Of a stretch of DNA of 57,239 bases, positions 1 to 8,750 are shown piece by piece. Positions within the stretch are counted from its first letter, which is position 1, and each line of letters starts with the position of its first letter. The position numbers and the translations under genes are program-made. The stretch lies in contig WTGF01000068.1 in the NCBI GenBank assembly GCA_011525385.1, positions 1 through 57,239 of the forward strand. The letters run 5' to 3'. The notes under the pieces are model-generated. The model worked only from the letters and a program-made list of their open reading frames with translations. It did no database searches and was not told where the DNA came from. Origin of the DNA: Chloroflexota bacterium. GTDB taxonomy: Bacteria > Chloroflexota > Anaerolineae > Aggregatilineales > Phototrophicaceae.

Positions 1-360
1 CGCGCCGGAAAATAGGGACTTTATGAGCGGTCATCATTGATCGCATCGAATTGCAGACACGCGCTCTCCGTTGCCTCGCTTTCACGGCGTTCGACAGGAT
101 ATACTGGAAAAGCGAAAGCGGGCATGCTTTCAATTTCACTTGTTTTCCTGTGGCAGAGTATGGCAACCACGCTCCTGCCACAGGAAAATTCTAAAGAAAC
201 ACCATGCAAGACTATCCTTGAACATAAGCAATTCTTAGCGGACATGCCATAGCACATTCCTTTTTCACTCAGCAATCGTCCCAATACTCCTCTTTTAGAC
301 GCAAACCAGGCGAAAAACTACGACAAACCTCCCGAACACTGACGGGGCGTTCATAAACAG

Positions 361-446
361 CACAGAGAAAGCCTAAGTAGATGTGTTCATTATTGCGGGC
401 GACCCGCCGGGCCGCCCCTACCGCCGATTTTTATTTTGGAGTTGCA
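361..446 (+). repeat. Long intergenic repeat, copy 1 (partner at 36791)
   Basis: About 86 nt that align closely with 36791-36875: both begin with CAGAGAAAGCC, carry a GGGCGACCC palindrome ending in CCCCTACCGCCGA, then TTTTATTTTGGAGTT. The two copies are in the same orientation and differ at scattered positions, so the duplication is not recent. Function is unknown; it is probably a composite intergenic mobile or palindromic repeat. Confidence 0.75.
397..421 (-). repeat. GTAG palindrome (REP-like), copy 1
   Basis: A 25-nt imperfect palindrome that reads GTAGGGGCGG on the minus strand, has a five-nt centre and ends in CGCCC. The same layout recurs at 3109, 11659, 32147, 34550, 36110 and 36826. 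Confidence 0.7.
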
Positions 447-580
447 TAGATTAGTTGCTCCGATTGAGAACAATAATCAGGCTCGGCTAGAGCAGATGGT
501 GGTTTATTAAAAATAGAGAAGATGCCTTATAATCTCTGGTCGGAATCGAAACAAGCCATTGTCATTTGTGGAGCTTGCCC

Positions 581-1945
581 ATGCCAGCGCGTTCATCCAT
601 CCCAACAATGAAGCCAGCCGACAGCGGGCATCACTTCGTCATATACAGCGATAGTTGTTCGGGCCTGCCAGGAACTCTCCACGCACAGAACTTTCGACAG
701 ATCAATGAACTGATAGCGGCTTTGGATCAGGCGCCGCAGTTTATCTGTTTCCCCGGCGACGAGATCATGGGTTTGACAAAGGATCGCGAAAGACTGCGCC
801 GTCAATGGACGTACTTTTTTGAAAGGGAATTGTCTTGGCTCGATCGCGATGCTGTGCCCGTATATCACAGCAGCGGCAATCACACGGTTTATGACCGTAT
901 GAGCGAGTCCGTTTTCCGCGAGGCGATGGCGCGTCACCCACAAAATGGACCGCCAAATCAGCGCGGCCTGTCTTATTTTGTCAGGCGTGGCGACCTGCTG
1001 ATGATCTTTGTCAATACCTTGTGGGCGGGCACAGGTGGCGAAGGCACGGTGGAAACCGAGTGGCTGGAAGCGACGCTGGCGCAAAACGCGGATGCGGAGC
1101 ACAAACTGGTCTTCGGTCATCATCCGGTATGGACTGTCAATGGCTATGCCGGCGACTACCAACGCAATCTGGAGCGCGACAACGGTCGACGCTTCTGGGA
1201 CGCGCTGGCGCGGCATGGGGCGCTTGCTTATGTGTGCAGCCATATCTTGGCCTTTGATGTGCAGGTTCACGACGGCGTCTTGCAGGTTTGCAGCGCGGGC
1301 GCGGGCACGGCGCATCGCATGCCGCCTGACGATGAATATCTGCACATCGTGCAGGCAGCGCTGGATAATAGCGGTCTGCGCTATCAAGTGCTGGATCGCG
1401 CCGGACAAGTCCGAGAGTGGCTGGCCTGGCCCTGGACCTTGCCCCCATCGCAAAGCTGGAGGCCCTTCGGCCCGGCCGCGGCTCGGTCGCTGCCCGTTGA
1501 CTGTTTGGGGCGGCTTGACCGGGTTCAATTGGTCGTTTGGCGGATCAGCGGGGAGCTGCCCGCGAGGCCTGATGGCGCTCCCCGGATGATCTTGCGCGCA
1601 GAGGCCAAGGACGACGCCTTGCCCTGGTTTTGGCTGGGCGTCAGCGGCGTCGATAATCGCCTTACCGCGCTGCTCAGTCCGCGGGCGAATCGCAGTCCAC
1701 ACCGTTGGGCGGGACCGCCGCTGCCGCAGGGACAGCCGTTCAGCATGCAATTCGCCTTGCACAGTGGCATGGGACCCGGCGGCTTGCTCTGGCGTTGGAG
1801 CGATGAAGACGCCTGGTCGAGTTTGATCGGCGCTTCGGCTTGGGGCACGGAGCGGATTCCCTGGTCACATAACTGGCGCGTTGGCGAGAACTTGCGCCCC
1901 CGTTGGCACCACCTGTCTTTTGAGCTATGTGATCTCTTGCCCTGA
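581..1945 (+). CDS. Calcineurin-like metallophosphoesterase, atypical metal ligands
   Basis: A 454-residue protein resembling calcineurin-like phosphoesterases. The usual motif order is visible: a D-S-C near residue 24 where the family normally has D-x-H, then GDE, SGNH, FGHHP, and CSHILAFD where G-H-x-H is expected. The replaced histidines suggest an altered metal site or loss of activity; this is inference. The C-terminal 170 residues, from about residue 280, are rich in W and P and may be a beta-sandwich accessory domain. I chose ATG at 581 because GGAG sits about 8 nt upstream; an in-frame TTG at 566 is the alternative. No signal peptide is evident. The next gene follows in the same direction with about 100 nt between them, so co-transcription is possible. 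The substrate cannot be told from sequence. Confidence 0.75.
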   Translation: MPARSSIPTMKPADSGHHFVIYSDSCSGLPGTLHAQNFRQINELIAALDQAPQFICFPGDEIMGLTKDRERLRRQWTYFFERELSWLDRDAVPVYHSSGNHTVYDRMSESVFREAMARHPQNGPPNQRGLSYFVRRGDLLMIFVNTLWAGTGGEGTVETEWLEATLAQNADAEHKLVFGHHPVWTVNGYAGDYQRNLERDNGRRFWDALARHGALAYVCSHILAFDVQVHDGVLQVCSAGAGTAHRMPPDDEYLHIVQAALDNSGLRYQVLDRAGQVREWLAWPWTLPPSQSWRPFGPAAARSLPVDCLGRLDRVQLVVWRISGELPARPDGAPRMILRAEAKDDALPWFWLGVSGVDNRLTALLSPRANRSPHRWAGPPLPQGQPFSMQFALHSGMGPGGLLWRWSDEDAWSSLIGASAWGTERIPWSHNWRVGENLRPRWHHLSFELCDLLP

Positions 1946-2045
1946 AGACGACTTGGCTTGTGAATGCTGGATAGATCGCCGGTATCAATTGCCAGCACAT
2001 CGGTCTATGATCGTAACTGCTTCTGTAATCCAGCAGGAATCAACC

Positions 2046-2996
2046 ATGCAAGCGATACGCGCTGCCGTACGCGACGCCGTGAAGCTCTGCCGCCGCGTAC
2101 AAGAACACTATCTGATCGCCAATACCAAGTCCGCGGGCGATCATAAAGAACCGGTGACCATCGCCGATTACGGCTCGCAAGCGATCATCTGCCGCGCGCT
2201 GATGACGCATTTCCCCGACGATGGCGTCGTCTCGGAAGAGTCGGGCGAGCAGTTTCTGCAATTGCTCTCGGCTGAGCAGCGGTCGCAGGTGCTCGCGCTG
2301 CTGGAAGATGTGCTGGGTAGCGCCCTCAGTGAGGCGGACCTGGTCAACTGGCTGGAGCATGGCAAGGGAAAGACGACAGAACGCAGCTGGGTAATCGATC
2401 CCATTGACGGCACCAAGGGCTTTATCGCGCTGCGGCACTATGCGATCGCCTGCGGCACCCTGGTAGACGGACAGGTAGCGGGTGGCATTGTCGCCGCGCC
2501 GGGTTATGCTGATGGCCAGGGCGCGCTCTTCTATACGGAAAACGGCGCCACCTGGCGGGCGCCGATCGCGGCGGGCGATGGCGAGCGCGTTCGGGTCTCC
2601 GCCCGGCGCGACGCCGACGAGTTCATCGCCGTGCAAAGTTTCGAGAGGGCACATGCCAGCAAATCGCGCATGGGGCGAGCGCGGCAATTGGCGGGTTTGG
2701 GGGACGCGCGGATCCTGGAGTTGGATAGCATGGAAAAATACGCGCTGGTCGCCTGTGGCGATGCCGATCTGTATATGCGCTTGCCGCGCGAGGGCAGTGC
2801 CTACCGCCACAAGATCTGGGATCATGTGGCGGGCGCCGCCTTGGTGCAAGGCGCGGGTGGGATGGTGACCGACCTGGACGGGAGCCCGCTCGACTTTTCA
2901 CAAGGAGAAACGCTGCCGAATGCTGGCATGATCGTCAGCAATGGACAGCATCACGAGCGCGTGGTTGCGGCGGTGGGACGGGTGATGGCGGACTAA
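2046..2996 (+). CDS. 3'(2'),5'-bisphosphate nucleotidase (Hal2/CysQ-like inositol monophosphatase family)
   Basis: A 316-residue member of the lithium-sensitive inositol monophosphatase superfamily. Visible metal-site motifs are EPVTIADYGSQ near the start, SEES, WVIDPIDGTKGF (the DPxDGT signature) and IWDHVAGAALVQGAGG (the WDxxAG signature). The GTKGF form after DPIDGT is typical of Hal2-type 3'-phosphoadenosine-5'-phosphate phosphatases rather than inositol monophosphatases. The predicted role is hydrolysis of PAP to AMP during sulfate assimilation or sulfation; related sugar-phosphate substrates remain possible. It is probably cytosolic. The start at 2046 is preceded by AGCAGGAATCAACC; an upstream in-frame extension from 1881 overlaps the previous gene and has no family similarity. 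Confidence 0.85.
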   Translation: MQAIRAAVRDAVKLCRRVQEHYLIANTKSAGDHKEPVTIADYGSQAIICRALMTHFPDDGVVSEESGEQFLQLLSAEQRSQVLALLEDVLGSALSEADLVNWLEHGKGKTTERSWVIDPIDGTKGFIALRHYAIACGTLVDGQVAGGIVAAPGYADGQGALFYTENGATWRAPIAAGDGERVRVSARRDADEFIAVQSFERAHASKSRMGRARQLAGLGDARILELDSMEKYALVACGDADLYMRLPREGSAYRHKIWDHVAGAALVQGAGGMVTDLDGSPLDFSQGETLPNAGMIVSNGQHHERVVAAVGRVMAD

Positions 2997-3351
2997 ATTG
3001 CGTTATCTACCCCAGCCCCGGCCCCTCTCCCAAAGCGTTCTGTGGAGCGGACACCTTTTCATCAGACGCGATATCGCCACAAAATCTGAAAAAACTTAGG
3101 TGATTTTCGGGCGACCTGATAGGTCGCCCCTACTCACCATAAAAGAACGTTGTAGGGGTCAGGGCGCGTAGGTCGCGTAGACACTGACCGCCGACACAGC
3201 CCTATGCTATTAGCTGACCCGCCGCTATCGTATCGTGTTACTTCAAACATGTCCGCTCCTCAGCCAATGCATTGGAGAGGGGTGAGGCGCAGTTGTGCAT
3301 CGGAAGTCGAGCCCGCGCATATATTGCCTGCTTGTCCACACCTAGCAAAAG
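2997..3351. other. Intergenic region between convergent genes
   Basis: The nucleotidase (plus) and the glycosyltransferase (minus) converge here. I see one GTAG-type palindrome (3109-3133) and no supported gene. The reading frame at 3204-3428 has no ribosome site and overlaps the end of the glycosyltransferase. Confidence 0.6.
3109..3133 (-). repeat. GTAG palindrome (REP-like), copy 2
   Basis: Arms GGGCGACC and GGTCGCCC are separated by five nt, with CTAC after the right arm (GTAG on the minus strand). It belongs to the 25-nt intergenic family described for 397-421. Confidence 0.8.
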
Positions 3352-4512
3352 TTAGAGAATATTCCCCATCGCCTGCGGCGGCTTCTCGGCGATCAATGAG
3401 GCGTAGAGTTCGATCACGTCGTCCATGATGGCGTCCCAGGACTGGGTCTCGGCATAGGCGCGGGCTTGGGCGCCCATGTAAGTCATGATGTCCCGGTCCC
3501 CGGCGATCTTGGCGATGCCTTCCGTCAGCGCGCGCGTATCGCCACTTTCGAAGGTGTAACCGGTTTCGCCCTCGGTCACAATATCGCTGACCCCGCCCAC
3601 GCGCGAAGCGACAACCGGCAGCCCGGCGGCCATGGCTTCAATCACGACCAAGCCAAAGGTTTCCAGGCGCGACGGGAAGACAAAAATATCGGCGCTGGCG
3701 TAGGCTTGCGACAGTCTTTGGCCGCGCAAATATCCCATGAATGTGACAGGCAGGCCGGCGAAGGCGCGTTCCAGGGCCGGGCGCGCCGGTCCATCCCCTA
3801 CCAATACCAGCCGCGTATTTGGCAGGCTTTCCAGGGCGGGGCGCATGTGCTCGATTTGCTTCTCGTCGGAAAGCCGTCCGACGTAGATCAATACCGTCTC
3901 GTCCGGATTGCCAGCCGTCATTTCGTCACGCATGGCCGCCGAGCGGAAGCGGGGATGGAATGTGCCCGCGTCAACGCCGCGGCGCCACAAACCGACATTG
4001 CTAATGCCCAGCTCGTGCATTTGGCTTTGCACCAGTTTGGAAGGCGCCAGGCTGTAATCCGACCAATTGAAGATACTCTTGGTCAATTCGTCGATGATTG
4101 GCCGCGTAAAGCCAAGATCGACGAGGCCGATTCTGAATTGCTTGGCCAGCCGCGCATAGTCGAGATGAAATGAAGTTACGGTTGGGATGCCCAGCCACTT
4201 GAGCATGCCCATGGTCGGGATGCCGGTCATCACCGGGTGGAATAGATGAGCGACATCCGGATTGAAGGCAGCCAAATCGCGGAAGAGCGCAAGCGTGGCA
4301 AAGCCGAGGCGCGCTTCGGGATAGAGCGGCAGGGACAGGCTGGGCAAACTACAGATCGGCACGTCCTTGTATCGTTGGCTGTCTCCATAGCGCGGCGCAA
4401 TGATGAGCGCTTCGACGCCGCGCCTGGACAAGTGATCCAGCAGCAAACAGGTCACCTTGACGATGCCATCGACCTTGGGCAGGAAGGTCTCGGTTATGAT
4501 GGCTACACGCAT
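3352..4512 (-). CDS. GT4-type glycosyltransferase (GDP-mannose-dependent mannosyltransferase-like)
   Basis: A 386-residue GT-B fold glycosyltransferase. It begins with MRVAIITETFLPKVDG, the usual nucleotide-sugar transferase N-terminus, and carries the family-4 donor-binding region with IYVGRLSDEKQ, then SRLETFGLVVIEAMAAGLPVVAS (the E-x7-E motif). The similarity is to bacterial mannosyltransferases that build glycolipids such as MgtA/PimB-type enzymes; donor and acceptor are inferred only. It is expected at the cytoplasmic face of the membrane. I chose the ATG at 4512 because the conserved fold starts there; two upstream in-frame ATGs would add 10 or 19 residues without similarity. It is transcribed alone on the minus strand. 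Confidence 0.85.
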   Translation of the reverse strand: MRVAIITETFLPKVDGIVKVTCLLLDHLSRRGVEALIIAPRYGDSQRYKDVPICSLPSLSLPLYPEARLGFATLALFRDLAAFNPDVAHLFHPVMTGIPTMGMLKWLGIPTVTSFHLDYARLAKQFRIGLVDLGFTRPIIDELTKSIFNWSDYSLAPSKLVQSQMHELGISNVGLWRRGVDAGTFHPRFRSAAMRDEMTAGNPDETVLIYVGRLSDEKQIEHMRPALESLPNTRLVLVGDGPARPALERAFAGLPVTFMGYLRGQRLSQAYASADIFVFPSRLETFGLVVIEAMAAGLPVVASRVGGVSDIVTEGETGYTFESGDTRALTEGIAKIAGDRDIMTYMGAQARAYAETQSWDAIMDDVIELYASLIAEKPPQAMGNIL

Positions 4513-4603
4513 CGGAATCTCACTTGTGAAACTGCCCATAGTTTTACCATAACAGCGTGAAGAGGTCATCGTCTTGATACCATCCCGTTTGGCGGGCGCT
4601 GAT

Positions 4604-4631
4604 TTGGGAAGCCGCGGGTTCGTGATATAAT
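4604..4631 (+). promoter_or_regulatory. Predicted promoter of the Uma2-family gene
   Basis: TTGGGA (4604-4609) and TATAAT (4626-4631) are separated by 16 nt. The -10 box lies about 33 nt upstream of the ATG at 4664, and no other gene lies between. Confidence 0.5.
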
Positions 4632-4663
4632 TGCGTGGAACGCGCTAAGGCCGAGGGTCGAAA

Positions 4664-5392
4664 ATGGCAGTAGAACGCTTGAGCAGCTTCCCCCAACCCC
4701 ATCTATTTACGGTCGAAGAATATTTCGCTTTTGAAGAAAGAAGCGAGTTCAAGCACGAGTTCATAGATGGCGTGATCTATGACTGTGGTGATCCGTATCC
4801 GGAGTCGCCCGTTCACCCCGACTTCGTGCCGGGGCGCCCAATGCCGCATTTGTTCACCGTTGACGAGTATCTCGCCTTTGAAGCGGAGAGCGAGTTCAAG
4901 CATGAATTCATTGATGGAATCATTTACGACATGACCGGCGGAACGTTTTATCACAGCAGAATCAAGGTCAACATCACGGTAGAATTCGAGATTCAGTTGC
5001 GCAATAGAGATTATGCAGTCTGCAACAGCGACATGAGTGTCAGGGTCGGCGAAGGCCGCTATGTCTACCCCGATTTGAGCGTAGTCCGCGGCCAGCCGCA
5101 ACTGGAAGACAGCGATACCACCTTGCTCAATCCGGTTTTGGCGGTCGAAGTGACATCGCCGGCGTCCTTCGATTATGACCGCGTGGAGAAGCGCGCGTTT
5201 TATAGCGCGATTGCGTCCTTGCAAGCCTATCTCGTTATTGACCAGCATCGCGTCCATGTCGAATTGTACACGCGCCGCGAGGACGGCTGGCTCTGGCAGA
5301 CTTTCGACAGCATGGAAGACATCGCGCGCTTGCAAGACCTGGGCTGCGACTTGGCGCTGGCGGCGATCTATCGCGCCATCAGCTTCCCTTAA
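4664..5392 (+). CDS. Uma2-family (DUF820) putative endonuclease with duplicated N-terminus
   Basis: A 242-residue protein of the Uma2 family, a PD-(D/E)XK nuclease-like fold that is greatly expanded in Cyanobacteria and Chloroflexota and mostly of unknown function. The core is visible as YPDLSVV, then VEVTSPASFDYDRVEKRAFY, giving D, E-x-T and the conserved lysine. What is unusual is the front: residues 12-40 and 61-89 are near copies (PHLFTVEEYFAFE versus PHLFTVDEYLAFE, each followed by SEFKHEFIDG). The second copy is joined to the intact core; the first is extra and is followed by a short acidic linker. The start ATG has GAGGG upstream and a good promoter. The following membrane-protein gene is 16 nt downstream, so the two may share a transcript. 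Confidence 0.85.
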   Translation: MAVERLSSFPQPHLFTVEEYFAFEERSEFKHEFIDGVIYDCGDPYPESPVHPDFVPGRPMPHLFTVDEYLAFEAESEFKHEFIDGIIYDMTGGTFYHSRIKVNITVEFEIQLRNRDYAVCNSDMSVRVGEGRYVYPDLSVVRGQPQLEDSDTTLLNPVLAVEVTSPASFDYDRVEKRAFYSAIASLQAYLVIDQHRVHVELYTRREDGWLWQTFDSMEDIARLQDLGCDLALAAIYRAISFP

Positions 5393-5408
5393 GTCCAAAA
5401 AGAACAAC

Positions 5409-6329
5409 ATGACCGCAGACGCAACAACACGACAACGGGCCATCGACAGAATCAGATCTGACGATCGCTCGCCCATGGAGAACTTGCCTTATTGGGCGCG
5501 GGCGACCAATCCCATTGTGCGGCGTCATTTGGGCCTATACTGGCGCACCTTGCCGCCGGAGTTCGAGCCTATCTTGTACACCTGCGGCTTCTGGCTTGTC
5601 GCGCTGTTGCTGGGAATCTTCTTCCCATTCGTCACGGACCTGGCAACCACAGTGATCGTGGTTTCCGTGCTGGTCATCCCGGTGGGCATGATTTTCTATC
5701 TGCGCGCGCTCTTTTCCGTGGCTGCCAATTCAGCCTCGGCCATGGCCGACGAAATTCGCAACAACACCATGCAACTGCTGATGTCGACGCCGATGTCGCT
5801 GGATCAGATTTTCCTGGGCAAGGTGGCGGCTTCGCTCTGGCGCAAGATGGACGATTTGATCTTGATCGTGCAGGGCGCGGCGATATTCGGTCCGCCCTTG
5901 ATCATCATGCATTACGCCGGCTTGTTCCCCTTGCGCGAATCGGGACCGGTCACGTATTTGCTGATCATCGCCATGACGCTGGTGTCGATGCTGCGGCTGG
6001 TGCTGGAACCCTTGATGTTTGGCATGGTCGGCGTGGGCATTGGGGCATTTGTGCCCTTCCGCAGCATTGCTATGACCTCGTCGGTGGCATTTGTGGCCTT
6101 TTATTTCCTGCTCATGATCATGCTGCAGCAACTGAATATCGACTTCCTGGCTGCGGCGCTGGACGCGGCAAAAGGGGCGGCGGAATCGACGCTTGATGTC
6201 GCGAATCTGCGGCTGGCGCTGGCGGTGGGGTCAACCGTGTTTATCGAGTTGCTGCTGCCGGTGCTGGTTCCGCTTGGGCTGATTCGGCTGGTGATCGGCT
6301 TGCTCACGCGGCAGTTGCGGGAGAATTAG
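5409..6329 (+). CDS. ABC-2-like multi-pass membrane protein (orphan)
   Basis: A 306-residue integral membrane protein with about six predicted hydrophobic helices. The amphipathic stretch between helices (AMADEIRNNTMQLLMSTPMSLDQIFLGKVAASLWRK in part) resembles the coupling region of ABC-2-type permeases, which typically read R..GTLE.LL.TP....I..GK. By that analogy it would be the membrane half of an exporter, but no ATPase gene is adjacent. It follows the Uma2 gene by 16 nt. The chosen ATG at 5409 gives a hydrophilic 50-residue cytoplasmic start; a longer frame from 5175 would overlap the Uma2 gene and is a shadow. Substrate unknown. Confidence 0.7.
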   Translation: MTADATTRQRAIDRIRSDDRSPMENLPYWARATNPIVRRHLGLYWRTLPPEFEPILYTCGFWLVALLLGIFFPFVTDLATTVIVVSVLVIPVGMIFYLRALFSVAANSASAMADEIRNNTMQLLMSTPMSLDQIFLGKVAASLWRKMDDLILIVQGAAIFGPPLIIMHYAGLFPLRESGPVTYLLIIAMTLVSMLRLVLEPLMFGMVGVGIGAFVPFRSIAMTSSVAFVAFYFLLMIMLQQLNIDFLAAALDAAKGAAESTLDVANLRLALAVGSTVFIELLLPVLVPLGLIRLVIGLLTRQLREN

Positions 6330-6381
6330 CCGCGATCGATCAAGTTGCCCTGTTATCGCGTTGCCTTTGAGTGATAGGGAA

Positions 6382-7299
6382 TCACTCCAGCCACACCGGA
6401 TTCGTCCAGGCTCGCCCGCCGCATTCATCGCGCACCGTCACCCGTATCCAGCGTGAATCGACAGCGCTCAAGTCGAACTCGGCGCCCATCAGCGCCCCGC
6501 CGCTGACTTGCCGCGCCCCCGCCTGCTCACTCGTGACCAGGACCTGCCTCGCTGGCGAGCACTCAACCACCAGCTTGTTGCTCCCTCGAATCTCGACATG
6601 ATGCAACTGTGGGCCGGTGCTGGCGTAGTAGTGCCCGGCCTTGAGCGCCTGCAGCAAGGCCTCGGGCGTGAGGGCTTCGGCTTTGACATGAACCCAGCCG
6701 CACATGAACTCGCCGATTTCTCCCGTCGTGTGCATGTCATCAACGGCGATGGCGCCGACCCGATGCCCGCGATGCAGAAGCATGTCAATGAAATGCCAAC
6801 TCGTGCCTCGGTCGCTCTTCACATCGCCGGACCCGTTGTAACACTCGACCGCGTCGGCCGCGCCCAGCGTTTCAAAGTCCGCCACAGTCTGGGCGTACCA
6901 ATTGGGATGCGTGGCGGCTACGAAAGCGCCGGCTGCATGCGCCCGCGCCACGACGCTGGCGCCGCTGTCGCCCGGGAGATGCGTTTCGAAGTCCAGCGGC
7001 AGCCCAACCGCCAGCAGATGCCAGGGCGAGCCCGACTCGATCTGCCCCGGGTGAAGTTCGGCGCCTAACAGCGTGGTGAAATCGTCGCTGCGGAACTGGC
7101 GCGTATCGCTGATATCGTAGCCGTGAATGTCCGTACAATGGTCTGTCAGCGCCACGAAGTCATAGCCGTTCCGTCGGTACTGCCGAACGTACTCAGCCGG
7201 GCTCCAGGCGCCGTCAGAGTTGGTCGAGTGACCATGCAAATTGCCGCGGTAAAAGCGCCCGGGTTGTGAAAAGGGAAGGCTGTCGATTGTAAAGCTCAT
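6382..7299 (-). CDS. PHP-domain metal-dependent phosphoesterase
   Basis: A 305-residue PHP-superfamily protein. Metal-ligand motifs are LHGHSTNSDG (residues 21-30), ALTDHCTD, GAELHPG, THPNWY and VDDMH, matching the CehA/McbA and TrpH-like branches that cleave phosphodiesters or small phosphate esters with divalent metals. The C-terminal quarter (VEIRGSNKLVVECSP to the end) looks like a beta-rich accessory domain seen in many environmental PHP proteins. No signal peptide is visible, so it is probably cytosolic. It converges with the membrane protein gene on its left (52 nt apart) and is separated from the restriction-modification genes by a 578-nt gap. Substrate unknown. Confidence 0.8.
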   Translation of the reverse strand: MSFTIDSLPFSQPGRFYRGNLHGHSTNSDGAWSPAEYVRQYRRNGYDFVALTDHCTDIHGYDISDTRQFRSDDFTTLLGAELHPGQIESGSPWHLLAVGLPLDFETHLPGDSGASVVARAHAAGAFVAATHPNWYAQTVADFETLGAADAVECYNGSGDVKSDRGTSWHFIDMLLHRGHRVGAIAVDDMHTTGEIGEFMCGWVHVKAEALTPEALLQALKAGHYYASTGPQLHHVEIRGSNKLVVECSPARQVLVTSEQAGARQVSGGALMGAEFDLSAVDSRWIRVTVRDECGGRAWTNPVWLE

Positions 7300-7877
7300 A
7301 CGTTATCTCTCATTTCTGCAAATGCGGATGCCATTGTCCCCAGATCACAAGCTGTCCCGCGCGATCGAACATTGCTTAGTTGGTCGGCGCACAATCTGCG
7401 CCTGACCATATTGTGTCCTGTGTCACTCAGATATTGTTTCGTAGCGTGACGCCTAGTGATCCCATGCTCGGGTATTCTAGCCAATGCTCTTCGCCCCTGC
7501 AAAGATTGGCGGAAAAGCGAAGGTCAAGCGAATCTGGCGCGCCTGACCTTCACTCTCCCATCCCCCCCAAACAACCAGACGATCCGTAATCTCATGGATC
7601 GCGCTTTACGGTCGCTTCAGAGTACAAGGCAGCGCCATGCGCCCGTCGGCCGTCCAATTACGCAGTGTAATAGCGAATCTGCCAAACTCGGGTGAAAGTA
7701 GGCGTCGCGTAGGCGAAAGCGTCCGTTTGCGCCGCGCGTAGGCGCTAAACAGCTAGCCCCCGAGCGTGTGACGTAGTTCTGTTCTTGGGGTGTGGGCGCT
7801 GGTGTTGCCTTTCGTCCGTGATTAGAAGTGTTGGGCAATGACAGCGAGGGCAGATGGTAGTGGGTCTCAGGACCTGC
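7300..7877. other. 578-nt gap downstream of the restriction gene
   Basis: No supported gene, tRNA or strong terminator was found. The region has two direct GCGTAGGCG words about 35 nt apart (7708-7752 area) and a short GCGCC/GGCGC stem-loop. It must contain the promoter of the PHP gene on the minus strand. The short frames here lack ribosome sites. Confidence 0.5.
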
Positions 7878-8750
7878 CTAGATTGGCTTCAGTTTCGACA
7901 AGAGAGTTTGTTCGAACACCTCGCGTCGGATGGTTGACGCCGCGAGGAGTTTGTCGCTCGAGGCCTCTAATGTCAGCACTTCCCAATGCCAACGAGACAG
8001 GCGGTGTTGTCCTCCATCTCTGACGAGTTCAGGCACCAGCCAGATGATGTCTCCATCATTGAGATCATGACTGCGGTTCGGACTGGGACCTCCGACCGAT
8101 TCAAAGAACGGGCGATCTACTGCAACGGCAACCTTGGAACCCCACCGCCGAAGCGTCGGTGCTTTGATCTGTAACTGTGGCATCAGTCGCTTGGCACTAG
8201 ATGAACGCCAGTCTGGGCGACGGTTCGCCGTTGGAAACGGAGGCGTTTCATGGGTATCGTCTCGCAGGGAATCAAACTCGGACCCCATTCCACTCCCAGA
8301 GAAATACACTGCCTGAATCTCTAGTCCATGCCAAAGGACGCCTCCGTTGGAGGTCTTGGCAACGACCAAATCGATCTTTCCGGCCGGTTTGTTCGTGTTT
8401 GTTCCCTGCATGAATGGAACTTCGCGGGCAATTAGCGCATCCGCAGGTGCGAATCCGACTATCTCGGCCAGCCATAAAACAAGTAAGCGGTCCTCCTCGA
8501 ATCTTGCGGGACAGACTATAACGTGTCCGCCGACGGGCACACCAATCCGCCCGTCTTCACTTTGCGCGTAACGCCGCAGGGAGCAGACCCCTCCCTTTTT
8601 ATTGCATTTAGGTTGGCTCTGCTGGAACGGACACTGTGGGATTTCGTTCCCCTCCCCCGAAGCGACCAACGCCAAATCACGGCGTTGGGATGGTGCGAGG
8701 CTCAAAAATGGCTGCCCGTACCACTCCCCGATGCCATAGCGTTCAGACAA
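7878..8750 (-). CDS. NotI-family type II restriction endonuclease
   Basis: A 290-residue protein matching the NotI restriction endonuclease family. Four cysteines, C40, C49, C56 and C80 (in CPF, PKC, GGVCSLR and VIVCPARF), reproduce the Cys4 iron site that is peculiar to NotI and its relatives. The nuclease core is visible as KIDLVVAK with D127, then GLEIQAVYF with E144-x-Q146, the D...E-x-Q form of the PD-(D/E)XK site used by NotI. It should cut unmodified foreign DNA. The TTG start at 8750 overlaps the stop of the methyltransferase gene (TTGTCTGA) and has GGGGA six nt upstream, so translation is probably coupled to the methylase. Recognition sequence unknown; it probably contains an adenine because of the partner enzyme. 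Confidence 0.85.
   Translation of the reverse strand: MSERYGIGEWYGQPFLSLAPSQRRDLALVASGEGNEIPQCPFQQSQPKCNKKGGVCSLRRYAQSEDGRIGVPVGGHVIVCPARFEEDRLLVLWLAEIVGFAPADALIAREVPFMQGTNTNKPAGKIDLVVAKTSNGGVLWHGLEIQAVYFSGSGMGSEFDSLRDDTHETPPFPTANRRPDWRSSSAKRLMPQLQIKAPTLRRWGSKVAVAVDRPFFESVGGPSPNRSHDLNDGDIIWLVPELVRDGGQHRLSRWHWEVLTLEASSDKLLAASTIRREVFEQTLLSKLKPI

Larger units (their letters stand above)
1..580. other. Gene-free left edge with repeats
   Basis: I see no convincing gene here; short reading frames at the left edge lack ribosome sites and recognisable domains. The stretch holds a segment (361-446) that is duplicated near 36.8 kb and contains a GTAG-type palindrome. It also holds a partial copy (about 471-515) of the tail of a dispersed hairpin element, ending in a GGTTTATTAAAAATAG-like run. 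A possible -10 box (TATAAT, 528-533) lies about 48 nt ahead of the first gene. Confidence 0.6.

Noticed and set aside
593..1762. Long open reading frame on the minus strand opposite the metallophosphoesterase
   Set aside because: It lies wholly antisense to a gene with clear family motifs, its translation has no recognisable domain, and such frames are expected in GC-rich coding DNA.
5175..5408. Longer start for the ABC-2-like membrane protein
   Set aside because: It would overlap 218 nt of the Uma2 gene in another frame and produce a Cys/Arg-rich segment with no counterpart in the family.
7456..7838. Small frames in the gap beside the restriction gene
   Set aside because: No ribosome sites, no recognisable domain, and overlapping frames on both strands; also no tRNA signature.
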